DNA of 64,000 nt from Tethya wilhelma (GCA_964030475.1 CAXIPT010000005.1:1272741-1336740), one strand, 5' to 3'; positions 11,501 through 25,300 are shown, counted from the first letter of the stretch. Notes: generated by a model from the letters alone, not told the origin. Numbers and translations are program-made.

Positions 11501-14500
11501 CTAATCACTGTCACTATCATCTTCATTTTGCTCCACAAAGCTTTTTAAGATGGTAGACAATGGTTTGATATCAAAAGGAGCATCTGACCATTTCTTTAAT
11601 GTCTGTGGTTGTCCGTGGTTCATCACAAAGAGAAAGCTTTTGCAACTCAAAACAGGAAAATTGCAACCTTTTGCTGGCCATGTGCAAAGGATTCCCCATT
11701 CTTGATCACACTCCCTGCAATAGATCCTATAGTTCACTGACATTGTCTTCAACATCTTTGGAGAAACTTTCTTTTGTTTGTACTTTTCCTTGAAGCTCTC
11801 TCCAGGAACAACGTGGTGTGAATTATCGATTGTGTAAATATCTGAGCAAAGACAAGCGAGTCTTTTGCACCTCTTGCAAAATAGCTGAACATGTTCAGGA
11901 CTGTAGGTTTTTCTCCTTTCTGCCTGTGTCAACATCTTGAGCTCTCTTTCCATTGCAAGCTTCTTCTGTTCCTTCTCCACAGCTCTCACCAAGTGCTGTC
12001 CAGTTGGGAAATGCTCCTCTTCAATGACTCTGTTGACTAGAGCAAGGAGTTCTTCGTTCTTTAATTCACGTGTCGTCTTTTTCGAATCGCCACTCAGGAT
12101 TGTGTACCCTTCACTGTTACCGGTAGCTCTCGCTCGACCAATTGACTGTGCCTTTGCAATTTCATTCGAAACGTGCTGATATCGAATGACCAGATTGCAA
12201 GCTGGTACATCAATGCCTTCTTCAGCTACTGAAGTTGCAACCAAGACATTACACTTTCCTTCGTGAAAGCTTTTGATGGCTTCTTCTTGCTCCACTTGTG
12301 TCATGCCAGGTCCAGTGCTGACATTAGGAGTGTGGCCTGTCATGGCACGAGGAACAATCCCCAGTCGAGTGGAAATGAGTAGCTTTGATATCCACTCACA
12401 AACGGCTGCTGCATGCTTTTTTGTACGTACAAATATGATTGCTTTAGAGTCTGGCTTCTCTTCGAAATGTTGCTTCAATATGGACTCTATTTTCTTCAAT
12501 GCTGGATTCGGAACCTTTGGCAGTTGATGGAGGCTTTGTTTTAGAAACTTCAAACGCTCTTTGAGGTGTACTTCGTGCTGAATAGCTAGCTCTGGAGAAC
12601 AAAGACGGAAATCGTTAATGATGCTCATGCCATCTTCAAACTGTAGCTCCATGTACATGTTCAATGCTCTGGAATACATGAGGAGTAGGTCGAAAGTGAA
12701 TATCTTATCTCGAAGTGTGGGATCCAAGCTCTTTACCACTTCCAGCCTCTGTTGGTTGACAACTGTCTCGTACTCCTGTGACCACCTATTGAATGGGCAC
12801 TTCAATTTCACATGCTCTTCCAAGAGCTTCATTTCTTTGTCTACCAATCTGATGAAGCTTTCTCCCGGGTTCCGTGTTTCAGTGATCTCAAGATTACATG
12901 TAGGCTTGTTGGTGTGCCTTTCAAGTTCATCCCTGTGTGTTTGGACTGTCTGGATACCTCCAGTGGCGTCCATTAGAGCACACAGGGTGATCAAATGATT
13001 GATGGTGACCTTTTCTTCAAGGTCTCGGTTTTCACCAGCTCCTGGTGAGGCAGTGAGACCCATCACTTGAGGAAGCCGCTTTCGTTTTCGATCTTTACAC
13101 CTCAAGTATTTCTCCATGATTTCAGCATGAGGGTGTCTCTTTCGAGTGTGATGACACTCATCAATCACCATGAGACTGATCTGATTGAGCTTTACCCGAC
13201 TGTTGTTCAAATCGTCTCGCAACTTTCCAGCTGTACAGACAATGATATCATTGTTTGGTAGTATGTCCTTGATGGTGCTCAAGTCCTCACCAGTTGAACA
13301 GATCACATGGGCATTTGGTATAAACTTTTGTAGTTCTCTTGTTTGCTGTTGGGCGAGTGGTTTGGTGTTCACAATGAACACAACCTTCTTCTCTTGCTCA
13401 TCTTCGTACTTTCTTTTGTTCAGATGATGTGATATCACAATGGCTGCTACTAGTGTCTTTCCACTTCCTGTTGGTGCTATGATGATGCAATTCTTTCCCT
13501 GGATGCCTGGTTCAGCTAGTTCGTGTTGATAATTTCGGACTCGAATTCCAGGTTCAAGGTACAAAGAGTAGTCTGGTTTGGTCATGGCTGAAGCATCATT
13601 TGTGTCAACGGATACAAATTTCATTGGACTGTGATCATCCAAGCTCACTGCACACCTCAGCTGATCATGAAGCGAAAGAGGTTGTAATAGATTGTGGGAT
13701 TTTAGATTTGGATCTTCTACAAGAGAAGCTCCGACTGGAATAGTGGCACTGTTTTGATAGGAGTAGGCTGTTTGTGCATTGTACAGGGAACTTGGTGGTG
13801 TAGTGCTACTTGTGACTGTGGTAGAATGTGTTGGAGTGTAGATATTGTTTGGTTCAATACCTGTGAATGGTGGAATTTAATAGCAATGATAATTGTTTAT
13901 CAAAATAGACAATGAGTTATATTGAGTATTTACTGATACTATTGTTCATTTGATTGCCAGAAAATTTCCCAGAAAAATTACACTAATAAGTGACCTTGGA
14001 CTTTATTAGGTAATCATTACAAAATAGGAACTAAGTAGTAACTACAGCCAGGGAGGCCACCAGGGAAATACCCCATTAAGCAATTGCAAGCACAGCTATT
14101 ACTCTACAGTGTCTGCATATGTGGGAGGTACACCACAAACTACTGAATGACAATAATACATTAAATCTCTACATGCACAATTAGATTTAGACATACTTTG
14201 GCAACTAGGCACTGTTTTCACTCCAGCAATTTTTCCCACTGCTTCTGTAGCTTCTATCAATTTAAGATCTCCAAGACATTGGTGAAGAGTGTTCCATGTC
14301 ACTTGACTGGTGGAGCTGGCAGTGCTAGTGCGTAACCACAGCTTCATCACCTCCATGAATCTCTCAGCATTGTCCTTTTTATTCCTGCCAATCTCATCCA
14401 GTTGCCTTCCATCATCTTCATCAGCTAACATCAATCCTATACCAATGTCTTCCCATCTCTCTGCAGCATGAGGTTTGATGCACCTCTGCAGCTCACTGAG

Positions 14501-14518
14501 CTTTGGTCTCTTGTCCAT
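11501..14518 (-). CDS. RLR gene C: DEATH + RIG-I-like helicase + RD
   Basis: Proposed exons: 14518-14197 and 13860-11501; 2682 nt, 893 residues, phase-1 intron. Translation starts MDKRPKLSELQ, so the DEATH domain is at the very N-terminus (residues about 1-100). Then come a Ser/Thr/Pro-rich linker and helicase motifs APTGSGKT (about residue 237), DECHHTRK, LTASPGAG, ATSVAEEGIDVP and IGRARA, followed by the RD with CKRC/CREC and an acidic EDDSDSD end. The RD half is nearly identical in protein to gene A while the linker differs more, which suggests recent duplication or gene conversion. Expected role: ATP-dependent binding and sensing of double-stranded or 5'-modified RNA, with signalling through DEATH-DEATH contacts. 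That role is inferred from vertebrate RLRs. Confidence 0.85.
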
Positions 14519-14616
14519 TAACTGTATCAAGCACAATCATAATACTTCCATGCTAACTAAACGCAGTTTATTATAGCTACTAAGCTAGCCTGCGATAGAT
14601 GCTGATTGTGCATAAT

Positions 14617-14640
14617 AACGGAAATAAAATGCCTTTCCGG
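14617..14640. promoter_or_regulatory. Palindromic paired GGAA (ETS-like) promoter element of gene C
   Basis: ACGGAAATAAAATG is followed by TTTCCGG, two ETS-like GGAA cores in inverted orientation, about 100 bp upstream of the gene C ATG. The same arrangement occurs upstream of pseudogene E (22144-22168, with a full ACCGGAAGT) and upstream of the chimera at 34830-35434 (35533-35557). Its position is conserved in all three copies. Function is inferred. Confidence 0.45.
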
Positions 14641-14817
14641 TAGCCTGATTGAAATCATCATTTTGTGCAAGCTTGTTACAACTCAAACTTTGATGCCAAA
14701 ACAGAGCAACAATACTAACTAAAAACTATGGCCATAGGATCTAACTGTGGTTAATTAACTAAAATAGAACAATAAGACTAACTTGCAAAAAATTAATAGC
14801 ACAACAAAACTACAACT

Positions 14818-15416
14818 CACTGGCGTAAGAAGATGTTTTACAATGGGGGGGCTGAAGTTGCGGCGTAAGCCGCAACCAATCTAGGGGGGTCTGGGGGCAT
14901 GCCCCCCCAGAAAATTTTGGAATTTTTAGTGCTCTGAGATCATTTCTGGTACATTCTGAGCCAAAATCTGAGCTATTATTTAATAAATTTTACTCAACTA
15001 AAACTTTCATTTTTAAATAATATGTAGAATCTGATGTGGTAAACATAAAAAGTTAAAAATGTTTTGGCCTCTAGTGTTTGTAATTCAAAGTATATGCATG
15101 AAATTGTACAGTACTATGACATTGTTATTGTTGCATCATGCACCACATCACTAAGTGTTACCCATATTTTGGCTATCGAAGCAGTAGTGACAGTCACACT
15201 GTATTCACTATAATAACTGAGAGGGTCTGTAAATTGATAATAATTTACAAAACAACTGATATCTAGCTAGCTGCCTGGTCCGTGGATGCAATTGCTGCGC
15301 TGTCAACCTGATAATGCGCATGCATCAGAACCAATACGTGGAGGAGGTGTGGTCTTCTTCTGGCACTGAATGGGGGGGCTAAAGCCCCCCCAGCCCCCCT
15401 GCTTCTTACGCCAGTG
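14818..15416. mobile_element. 599-bp non-autonomous DNA transposon with CACTGG ends and 5-bp TSD
   Basis: Terminal inverted repeats are CACTGGCGTAAGAAG on the left and its exact complement on the right. The direct flanks are CAACT (14813-14817 and 15417-15421). The duplicated locus near gene H carries the empty site (ACTACAACTTGAC near 35747), so the insertion is directly visible. The interior is non-coding, with G-rich runs near both ends and perfect hairpins such as GTTGCGGC-GTAA-GCCGCAAC at about 14856-14875. CAC termini plus a 5-bp duplication recall Transib-type elements, but the family is unproven. Confidence 0.85.
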
Positions 15417-15484
15417 CAACTTGACAACTAACACAACTCAATAATGTGTAGTAGTTACTGAGTTTTCCACAAACTGTTAGCCAT

Positions 15485-18400
15485 TCATTCATGATCACTG
15501 TCCTCTGAGTCATCAGAGTGTTCCAATTCAACAGCAAGCCAAGCACTCAAAGGATAAATTTCAAATGGAGCATTTGACCACTTCAGTATGATTTTGGTTT
15601 CACCATTTATTTCAAAGATAAATTGCCTGCATTTGAGCACTGGAAATTCATACTTCTCCTTGTGCCAATAACACATTATTCCCCAATCCAAATCACACTT
15701 TATGCAATGAACTTTGTGTGTTTTTGCGACGTTCTCTGATAGAATTCCAGGTGTGTGATGAAGTCGTTTCACGAGCTTGGTTTTGCGGAAATCTTCTCTT
15801 GGCACAAGATATTGTGTTACAGCTTCTGAGCTAAAAACATCAGACCCAAAACATGCAAACGTTTTACACTTTTTGCAATAAAGGCGTACGGCTTCTCTGT
15901 CATGCATCTGACGCATTTGCTGTTTCAGCTTTCGTTTGATTTTGAGATCGTACAGAAGTCTGTGTTGTATTTCTCGAATTTTCCTTGTAAGATGCTCTCC
16001 AGATGGAATCCAACTATTTTCCAAACTATCTTCAACTAGAGCTAGTCGTTCATCGGTTCTAAGTTCTCGGATATACTTCTTGGAATTGCTGGTGAGAATT
16101 GTCAAGCCTTCACCATCTGCAGCACGGGCTCTACCAATGGTTTGTACTTTTGCTATTTCATCCGATACATGCTGAAATCGAATGACAAGATTGCAAGCAA
16201 CCACATCCAACCCTTCCTCAGCTACAGAAGTAGCTACCAAGACATTGCATTCTCCTTCATTAAACTTTTTCATCACCTCCTCTTGTTCAGCTTGTGTCAT
16301 TCCAGGAATATTGTCTCGTTTGTGTCCAGTAAGAATACTTGGTTTCATACCTAGTGCAGCAGAATCAAGACCAGCTATCCAACTACAAACTCTAACAGCA
16401 TGTTTCTTTGTGGGAACAAACACGATTCCTTTAGAACCCCTCTTTTCTAGAAATGTTTCAATCAGTTTATCTTCTACTCTTCTTAAAAGTGGATTTTCAA
16501 CCGGAGGAAGCATTTTCAGATTAGTAGTTAGAGCTTTGACATTTTCTTTAAGAAAATATTCCATAGGGGTGGCTAGACTATCATCAGTGGGAAGATCTTC
16601 AAAATCCGCTATAATAGAAATAGCATCAACATTACGCATATCCATGTACATGTTTAGTAACTGGGTATAGCAATGAAGCACTTTGAGGATACTGATTTGG
16701 TCTCGAAACTTTTCATTGAGGCTATGTTCCAAGAGAATTAACTGTTGTCTGATGGAACTTTCATATGCTTGGGACCACCTTGGATAAAATAGACATTTCA
16801 ACTTGGGCTGAACGTACTGCTCAAGTAAGACCATTTCTTTAGTGACTACAGATATAAACTCTTCATTTTCATTACGGTGATTCAAAACATCAAGTGTAAA
16901 GGATGGCTTGTTGACTATCGCTTCCATTTCATCTCGATTGCTTTGGACAATCTTGATGCCACTAGTTGCATCTATGAGTGCACAAAGAGTTACGAGATGT
17001 TCGATTGTCTTGTTCAGTTCCAGCATTTTGTTCTCTCCAGCACCAGGGGATGCAGTTAAACCAATAATCTGGGGCAATGGTATTCCTCTCTTATGCCTCT
17101 CTTTTTCTTCAAGATAGTGCAACATTACCTTCTGATAGCTGCCAGTAACATGGTGGCATTCATCAAGAATAAGAAGACTGATCTGAGATATTTTCAGCTT
17201 TCCTTGCTGGAGTTCGACCAGCAGTTTGCCAGCTGTACACACAATGATATCTGAATGTGGAAGCAATATATAAATCCACCCCACTTCTCCCATACAACGT
17301 TCCACTTTGGCACCCGGAATAAGCTTTGCCAATTCTGACTTCTGTTGATTTGCAAGTGGCTTCGTTCTCACCATAAAAATCACCTTTGATTGATCCTGAG
17401 TCGCATCACAAAATGCCATGCTTCTTGTTTTCTTTAAGTGGTCAGATATCACCAGAGCAGCTGTCAATGTTTTCCCACTACCGGTTGGAGCAACGATGAT
17501 ATAATTTTCACCCCTGATTCCTGGTTCAGCAAGTTCCCACTGGTATTGACGAACTGCTGTTCCTTCTTTAAGCTTCACAGAGAAGTCAGGCACTGGAGGT
17601 GGTTGCTCATCGATTGAGCTGGAAGATTTGATGTTGAATGGATCACAAATTGAAAGAGGTGGTTGTCCATGTGTGGAGTCTTGTTGTTGCTGAGGAATTG
17701 GATGGTAGATTAACTCAGGATCTAAGACTGCAACTTGACTAGTACCGCTAGCACTGGATGGCGTGGAAGTATGAATTTTAGTCTCACAACTGGAACCTGC
17801 AGCTAATTGTACAATTACAGTATAATAATTATAATAATAATACTATTATTGTAGATAAAAATCTGATAATACCCTAAGCTATTTGTATTGTGTGCAAGAA
17901 CAATAATTATTTAGGTTTGAATTCCCCATAACTACTCAAGTTGTAGTCATCATTATAGCACTATATGATGATTATACTTTTTCAGGAATAGATTTACAGA
18001 CTTTTTTCCTAATGAATCACCTGACTTATAGCATGCAGAAGGCACAATAACCGTCATTATTCATGCATGCATGAATTTATTAATACATGCAGCATTTCTG
18101 CATGGTGTATATGTCATAAGATCTAAAGCTATGGCATGCATGCATGGTGCATTAGCAAGATTCTGCAAGAAGATACAAATCCTTGGCCTGCAGGCATACT
18201 ATTATATGGTTTATGATTATTAAACAGACAGTAATATAAATTTATATACATTGTTGGAGAAGTCACTCACATTTGACAAGGTTCTCTATTGATTCCACTG
18301 CTTTATCTAGTCCAGAAATTTCTCTCAGGCAATCTAGGAGAACCTCCCAGGTTGCCTCAGAAGGCTTTGTTTTTAACCAGAGTCTCATGATTGCAATGAA

Positions 18401-18696
18401 ACATTGAGTTTGATCTCCACTTCTCCTGATATCATCAAGCAATTTCCCATCAAAATCATCATCAAAAAGCTCCAGTGCAATTCCAATTTCCTCCCATTTG
18501 TCAGCAGCATGGGGCTTGACATATCTCAGTAATTCACTTAGTTTTACCCTCACTCCCAAATCTGCAGTTTGAATCAAACTTTGAAATAAGTACATATAGC
18601 TATAGTTATGTTACTGCATGCAATGAGCTGCCTACCTGTAAGTCCTGTAGGTCGAGGATTGTTAGTAGCATTAGCTAGTGGTTCAGACCCTTCCAT
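15485..18696 (-). CDS. RLR gene D: DEATH + RIG-I-like helicase + RD
   Basis: Proposed exons: 18696-18636 (MEGSEPLANAT), 18561-18271 (DEATH), 17796-15485; 2664 nt, 887 residues, both introns phase 1. The DEATH exon contains KLSELLRYVKPHAADKWEEIG and MRLWLKT, and its donor is AAAT|GTGAGT. Exon 3 opens with a Ser/Thr/Gln/Pro linker, then APTGSGKT (about residue 220), DECHH, LTASPGAG, ATSVAEEGLDVVACN and IGRARAADGEG, an RD with CKKC and CIKC cysteines, and a strongly acidic tail HSDDSEDSDHE. Gene H (35813-39051) is a near-identical copy including its 3' flank. D, F and H form a second subfamily, about as different from A/B/C/E as from G/I/J. Confidence 0.85.
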
Positions 18697-19133
18697 TTCG
18701 TTCCAAAGATAACCGAATGTGGCCAATTTACAATAATTCTAGTCAAGGCCTACATGAAATTGTATATAGACTCTAATACAGTCTGAGAATGAAAATGTGA
18801 TCAGTAATGCTGCAAAAAAATTTATATGGTATACTGGTATAATGATTATTGATATTCATTGTTTTGTATGTAGGGGAGGGGACATCAGCCTTATGCACTA
18901 CCTAATACATCCTGTGAATATATTGAGTAACTGCATGCATGGTCCCAGGAACTGCCATTCACACAATCATATTTAAGTTATGATAATTATAATTTTTTTG
19001 TACAGTAAAACATATTATTTTGGCAATAACAGTGATTAAAAATGAGATTTAGAGAAAAATCTATTATACAAAAATATAGCACACATGAAAGGTATGTATT
19101 AAAGTATATGTCATTTGGAAGCTTTTTTTCTAA
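18697..19133. other. Intergenic region between genes D and E
   Basis: Presumed 5' flank of gene D and 3' flank of locus E. It is AT-rich, with no coding exon seen. The motif AACTGCATGCATGGTCCCAGGAA (about 18929-18951) recurs upstream of gene H near 39228, as expected for the D/H duplication. Confidence 0.5.
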
Positions 19134-22035
19134 TCACTCACGGTCACTTTCATCTTCATTTTTCTCTGCAAAGCTTTTAAACTTTGAGATGGTAGACAGT
19201 GGTTTGATTTCAAAAGGAGCGACTGACCATTTCTTTAATGTCTGTGGTTCTTCCTGGTTCATCTTAAAGAGAAAACTCTTGCAACTCAAGACAGGAAAGG
19301 GACCACCTTTTGCTGGCCATGTGCAGAGGGTTCCCCATTCTTGATCACACTCCTTGCAGTAGATCTTATAGTTCACTGACATTGTCCTCAATATCTTTAG
19401 AGAGACTTCTTTTTGTTTGTATTTTTCCTTGAAGCTCTCACCGGGAACAACACGGTGTGAATTTTCAACTATGTAGATGTCTGAGCAAAGACAAGCTGGT
19501 GTTTTGCACTTCTTGCAAAGTAGCTGAACGTCTTCAGGACTGTAGGTTTTTCTCTTTTCTGCCTGTGCCAACATCTTGAACTGACTTTCCTTTGCAAGCC
19601 TCTTCTGTTCCTTCTCCACAGCTCTCACCAAGTGCTGTCCAGTTGGGAAATTCTCTTCTTCAATGACTCTGTTGACCAATGTGAGAAGCTCTTCGTTCTT
19701 CAGTTCACGCGTCGTCTTTTTCGAATCACCACTCAGGATTGTGTACCCTTCACTGTTACCAATAGCTCTCGCTCGACCAATTGATTGTGCCTTTGCTATT
19801 TCATTTGAGACGTGTTGATATCGGATGACCAGATTGCAAGCCGGTACATCAATACCCTCTTCGGCTACTGAAGTTGCAACCAAGACATTACACTTTCCAT
19901 CATGAAAGCTTTTGATTGCCTCTTCTTGCTCCACTTGTGTCATGCCAGGTCCAGTGCTGACATTAGAAGTGTGGCCTGTCACTGCACAAGGAGTGATCCC
20001 CAGTTGAGTGGAAAGGAGCAAGGTTGATATCCATTCACGAATGGCTGCTGCATGCTTTTTCGTACGTACAAAAATAATAGCTTTAGAGTCTGGCTTCTCT
20101 TCGAAATGTTGCTTCAAAATGGACTCTATTTTCTCCAATGCTGGATTGGGAACCTTTCGAAGTTGATTAAGGCTTTGTTTTAGAAATTCCAAACGCTCTT
20201 TGAGGTGTACTTCATGCTGATTAGCTTGTTCTGGAGAACAAAGACGGAAATCATTTATGATGCTCATGCCATCTTTAAACTGTAGCTCCATGTACATGTT
20301 CAATGCTCTGGAATACATGAGGAGTAGATCGTAGGTGAATATCTTATCTCGAAGTGCGGGATCCAAGCTCTTCTCCCCTTTTAGCTTCTCTTGATTGACT
20401 ACTGTCTCATATTCCTGTGACCACCTTTTGAATGAACACTTCAATTTCACATGCTCTTCCAAGAGCTCCATTTCTTTGTCTACCAACTTGATGAAGCTTT
20501 CACCCGGGTTGCGTATTTCAGTGATCTCAAGATTGGATGTAGGCTTGTTAGTGTGCCTTTCAAGCTCATCCCTGTTTGTCTGGATTCCTCCAGTGGCGTC
20601 CATTAGAGCACACAGTGTGATCAAATGATTGATGGTGACCTTTTCTTCAAGGTCTCGATTTTCCCCAGCTCCTGGTGAGGCAGTGAGACCCATCACTTGA
20701 GGAAGGCGTTTCCATTTTTGATCTTTACATCTCAAGTATTTCTCCATGATTTCGGCATGAGGATGTCTCTTTCGAGTGTGATGACACTCATCAATCACCA
20801 TGAGACTGATCTGATTGAATTTTACCCGACTGTTGTTCAAATCGTCACGCAACTTTCCAGCTGTACAAACAATGATATCATTGTTTGGTAGTATGTCCTT
20901 GATGGTGCTCAAGTCCTCACCAGTTGAACAGATCACGTGGGCATTTGGTATGAACTTTTGTAGTTCTCTTGTTTGCTGTTGGGCGAGTGGTTTGGTGTTC
21001 ACAATGAACACAACCTTCTTCTCTTGCTCATCTTCGTACTTTTTTTGTTCAGATGATGTGATATCACAATGGCTGCTACTAGCGTCTTTCCACTTCCTGT
21101 TGGTGCTATGATAATGCAATTCTTTCCCTGGATGCCTGGTTCAGCTAGTTCGTGTTGATAATTTCGGACTCGAATTCCAGGTTCAAGGTACAAAGAGTAG
21201 TCTGGTTTGGTCATAGTTGAAGCATCGTCTGTAATAGATTGAGGGATTTTAGATTTGGACTGCCTACAAGAGAAGCTCCAACTGGAATTGAGGCACAGTT
21301 TTGATGGGAGTAGGCTGTTTGTGCATTGTACGGGGAACTTGGTGGTGCAGTGTTACTAGTGACTGTGGCAGAATGTGTTGGAGTGTACAGATGGTTTGGT
21401 TCAATACCTGTGAATGTCAATAGCAGTGAAAAATTTTAAATTGTTATCAAAATAGACAATGTACTATACTGATCACTTGATTGACAGAAAAATTCCCAAA
21501 AATTACAATAATATTGACCTTGGACTCTATTAGGTAATCATTACATNGGGAGGCCTCCAGGGAAAAACCCCATTAAGCAATTGCAAGCACAGCTATTACT
21601 CTGTGGTGTCTGTATATATGGGAGGTACACTACAAACAACTGCATGACAATATTATATATATATTTATAAATGCATACAATCTCTATACATGCACATTTA
21701 GATTTAGACATACTTTGGCAACTGGTCATTGTTTTCACTCCAGCAATATTTTCCACTGCTTCCATAGCTTCTCTCAATCCAAGCTGTCCCAGGCATTGGT
21801 GAAGAGTGTTCCATGTCACTTGACTGGTGGAACTGGTAATACTAGTGCGTAACCACAGCTTCATAACCTCCATGAATCTCTCAGCATTGTCCTTTTTATT
21901 CCTGCCTATCTCATCCAGTTGCCTTCCATCATCTTCATCAGCTAACATCAATCCTATACCAATGTCTTCCCATCTCTCTGCAGCTCGAGGTTTGATATAC
22001 TTCTGAAGCTCACTGAGCTTTGGTCTCTTGTCCAT
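19134..22035 (-). pseudogene. RLR locus E: DEATH + RIG-I-like helicase + RD, frame-broken
   Basis: The DEATH exon 22035-21714 (starts MDKRPKLSELQ) is intact with the normal phase-1 donor. The helicase exon (21407-19134) is broken twice compared with gene C. A deletion in the linker near 21225-21235 puts an in-frame TGA just before [10 protein letters not shown]. One T/C is missing in a pyrimidine run near 21040 (gene C has one base more), which shifts the frame between motif I APTGSGKT and motif Ia. Downstream, 630 residues remain open through DECHH, IGRARA and the RD. The disruptions are probably real, but the second is in a homopolymer and an N lies at 21546, so assembly error must be excluded. 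The sequence is otherwise close to gene C. Confidence 0.75.
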
Positions 22036-22143
22036 TTTTTAATATGGTGACAGGTCTATATTTACGTTGATTCGTGCAACCATATTATCTATGGTGCAAC
22101 TGAACTACACCGAGTCGATTATGCAAGCTGATCTCTGCCTAAT

Positions 22144-22168
22144 ACCGGAAGTAAAATGTATTTCCGGT
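22144..22168. promoter_or_regulatory. Palindromic paired ETS-like element upstream of locus E
   Basis: ACCGGAAGT and TTTCCGGT in inverted orientation around TAAAATGTA, about 109 bp upstream of the DEATH start ATG at 22035. ACCGGAAGT is the textbook ETS-family binding site. It is the same element as upstream of gene C and of the 34.8-35.4 kb chimera. Confidence 0.5.
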
Positions 22169-22303
22169 ATCCTGATTGCATATTTGTGGTTTATTGCACA
22201 GCACTGTAACTCAAAATTTGACATAACAATATAGCTGCTGTGTATGGTTAACTAAAATGGAACAAAAATACTAACTTGCTAAACATTAACTGAATTAACT
22301 CAT

Positions 22304-25300
22304 CATGCCAGTGGCACATTATTCCCCAATCAAAATCACACTTTTTGCAGTAAATTTTGTGTGTCTTTGTAACATTTTCGTAGATATCCAGGTGTGTGAT
22401 GAAGTCGCTTCACGATTTTTGTTGTCTGGAAGTCTTCTCTTGGTACAACATGTTGTGTATCTGAACGAAAAACATCAGACCCAAAGCATGCAAAAATTTT
22501 ACACTTTTTACAATAAAGGCGTACAGCTTCTCTCTCATGCATCTGATGCAATAGTTGCTTCAGTTTTCGTTTTATTTTGAGATTGTACAGAAGTGTGCAT
22601 TGTATTTCTTGAAGTTTCCTTGTGAGATGCTCTCCAGTTGGAATCCAATTATTTTCAAGGCTGTTCTCAACTAGTGCTGGTCGTTCATCAGTTCTAAGTT
22701 CTCGAATCAACTTCTTGGAATTGCTGGTGATAATTGTCAGGCCTTCACCATCTGCAGCACGGGCTCTACCAATGGTTTGTACTTTTGCTATTTCATTCGA
22801 GACATGCTGAAATCGAATGACTAGATTACAAGCAACCACATCTAAGCCTTCTTCAGCTACAGAAGTAGCTACCAAGATATTGCATTCTCCTTCATTAAAC
22901 TTCTTCATCACCTCCTCTTGTTCAGCTTGTGTCATTCCAGGAATACTGTCCCGTTTATGTCCAGTGAGAATACTTGGTTTGATACCAAGTACCAAAGCAG
23001 AATGAAGACTTTCTATCCAACTACACACTCTAGTGGCATGTTTCTTTGTAGAAACAAACACAATTCCTTTAGAATCCCTCTTAGCAGAAAATATTTCGAT
23101 CAGTTTATCTTCTACTAGCTCTCCTCAAAAGTGGATTTTCAACTGGAGGAAGCATCTTTAGATTAGTGGTTAGAGCTTTGATATTTTCTTTGAGAATACT
23201 TTCCATTGGGGTGACTAGACTATCATCAGTGGGGAGCTCTTCAAACTCTTCTATGATAGAAATAGCATCAATATTGTGCATATCCATGTACATGTTCAGC
23301 AGTTGGGTATAGCAATGAAGCACTTTGAGGATGCTGATTTGGTCTCGAAACTTTTGGTGTAGGCTTAAATTTGCTCCAAGAGATTTAATTGTTGCCTGAT
23401 AGAAGTTTCATATGCTTGGGACCACCTAGGATAGCACGAAAATTTTAATTTGGGCTCTAAACACTGTTCAAGTAAGATCATTTCTTTTGTGACTACAGAT
23501 ATAAATTCCTCATTTGTATTACGATGATTCAAAACATCAAGTGTAAAGGAGGGTTTGCTGACCACCTCTTCAAGCTCATCACGATTGCTTTGGACAATCT
23601 TGATACCACTAGTTGCATCCGTCAGTGCACAAAGAGTTACAAGATGCTCGATTGTCTTTTTCAGTTCAAGCGATTTGTTCTCTCCAGCACCTGGGGATGC
23701 CGTCAATCCAATAATCTGAGGCAATCTTATATCTCTCTTACCCCTCTCTTTTTCTTCGAGATAGTGTAACATTACCTTTTGATAGCTGTCAGTAACATGG
23801 TGACATTCATCAATCATAAGGAGACTGATCTGAGATATTTTCAACTTTCCTTGCTGGAGTTCAACCAGCAGTTTACCAGCTGTGCAGACGATAATGTCTG
23901 AATGTGGAAGTAACAAGTAAATCCATCCTCTCTCTCCCACACAATGTACTACTTTAGCACCTGGAATAAGCTTTGCCAATTCTGATTTTTGTTGATTTGC
24001 AAGTGGTTTTGTTCTGACCATAAAAAACACCTTCGATTGTGTTGCATCTTCTATATCATACATGCTCCTTGTCTTTGTTAAGTGCTCGGATATCACCAAA
24101 GCAGCTGCCAGTGTTTTACCACTACCAGTTGGAGCAACAAAAATATAATTCTCACCCCTGATTCCTGGCTCAGCCAGCTCCCACTGATATTGACGAACTG
24201 TCATTCCTTCTTTAAGCTTCACGGAGAAGTCAAGTACAGGAGGTAGTTGCTCATTGGTTGAGTTGGAAGAATCTAATTTGATACTGAATGGATCACAAAT
24301 GGAGAGAGGAGGTTGTCCATATGTGGAATTTTGTTGTTGCAGAGGAATTGACATTGGATGGTGGATTGACTCAGGATCTAATGCTTCAACTGGACTAGTG
24401 TTGCTAGCACTGGATGACATGGAAGCATGGAATTGAGTCTCACAACTGGAACCTGCAGCTATACAATAAAATTCGATAGATATAGAAGCAGGTAATACCC
24501 TTACCTCAAACTGATTTTAATTGCATTGTGTGCAAGAACAATTGAAGCTGGTGAATTCCTGAGAGCTATATACTCTACTACAAGACAGAGTTATTATCTA
24601 CCTACACCATGATAAGGCAATCATGGTGTAGGTAGATACTTTTTATTCCGGGGTAATTTTTTTGGGCACAAAAACAGTATTATAATGCTTCATTAGATAC
24701 ATGAGCATATATATAGCATGTCTTACCATAATATTATTACAAGCCAATCAAGCATGCATGTTATGGTATACAGCTATATTAATTTTAAAAAATGTTCTCT
24801 GGCTCTCCTTCAGTGAAAGATGGAAGGGGAGACTGCATAGCCTGGCTACCTCATACACAGGCCACTCCCTATTTTTAGTGATTAGCTAGGTACCTTGTAT
24901 ACTCTATAGAAATCCAAAAATTTCTCCCTCCAAAATTTCCTGCTAGACTGAAGACTATGTTCAAAAGTAAGCCTAGCTAATTGTCAGGAAGTTAGCATGG
25001 ACAAGCTTTCAAAACCTACTTTCTAGTCAGTATCAGTACTGAAGATAATTATTATTAGTCATAATGTTTAAAAAAATATTAGTATTACAATAATAATATC
25101 TGCAAGGCACTCACATTTGACAAGGTTCTCTATTGATTCCACTGCTTTATCCAGTCCAGAAATTTCTTTCAGACAATCTAGAAGAGCCTCCCAGGTTGCC
25201 TCAGAAGACTTTGTTTTTAACCAGCGTCTCATGATTGCCATGAAGCATTGAGTTTGATCTCCACTTCTCTTGATATCAGCAAGCATCTCTCCATCAAGAT

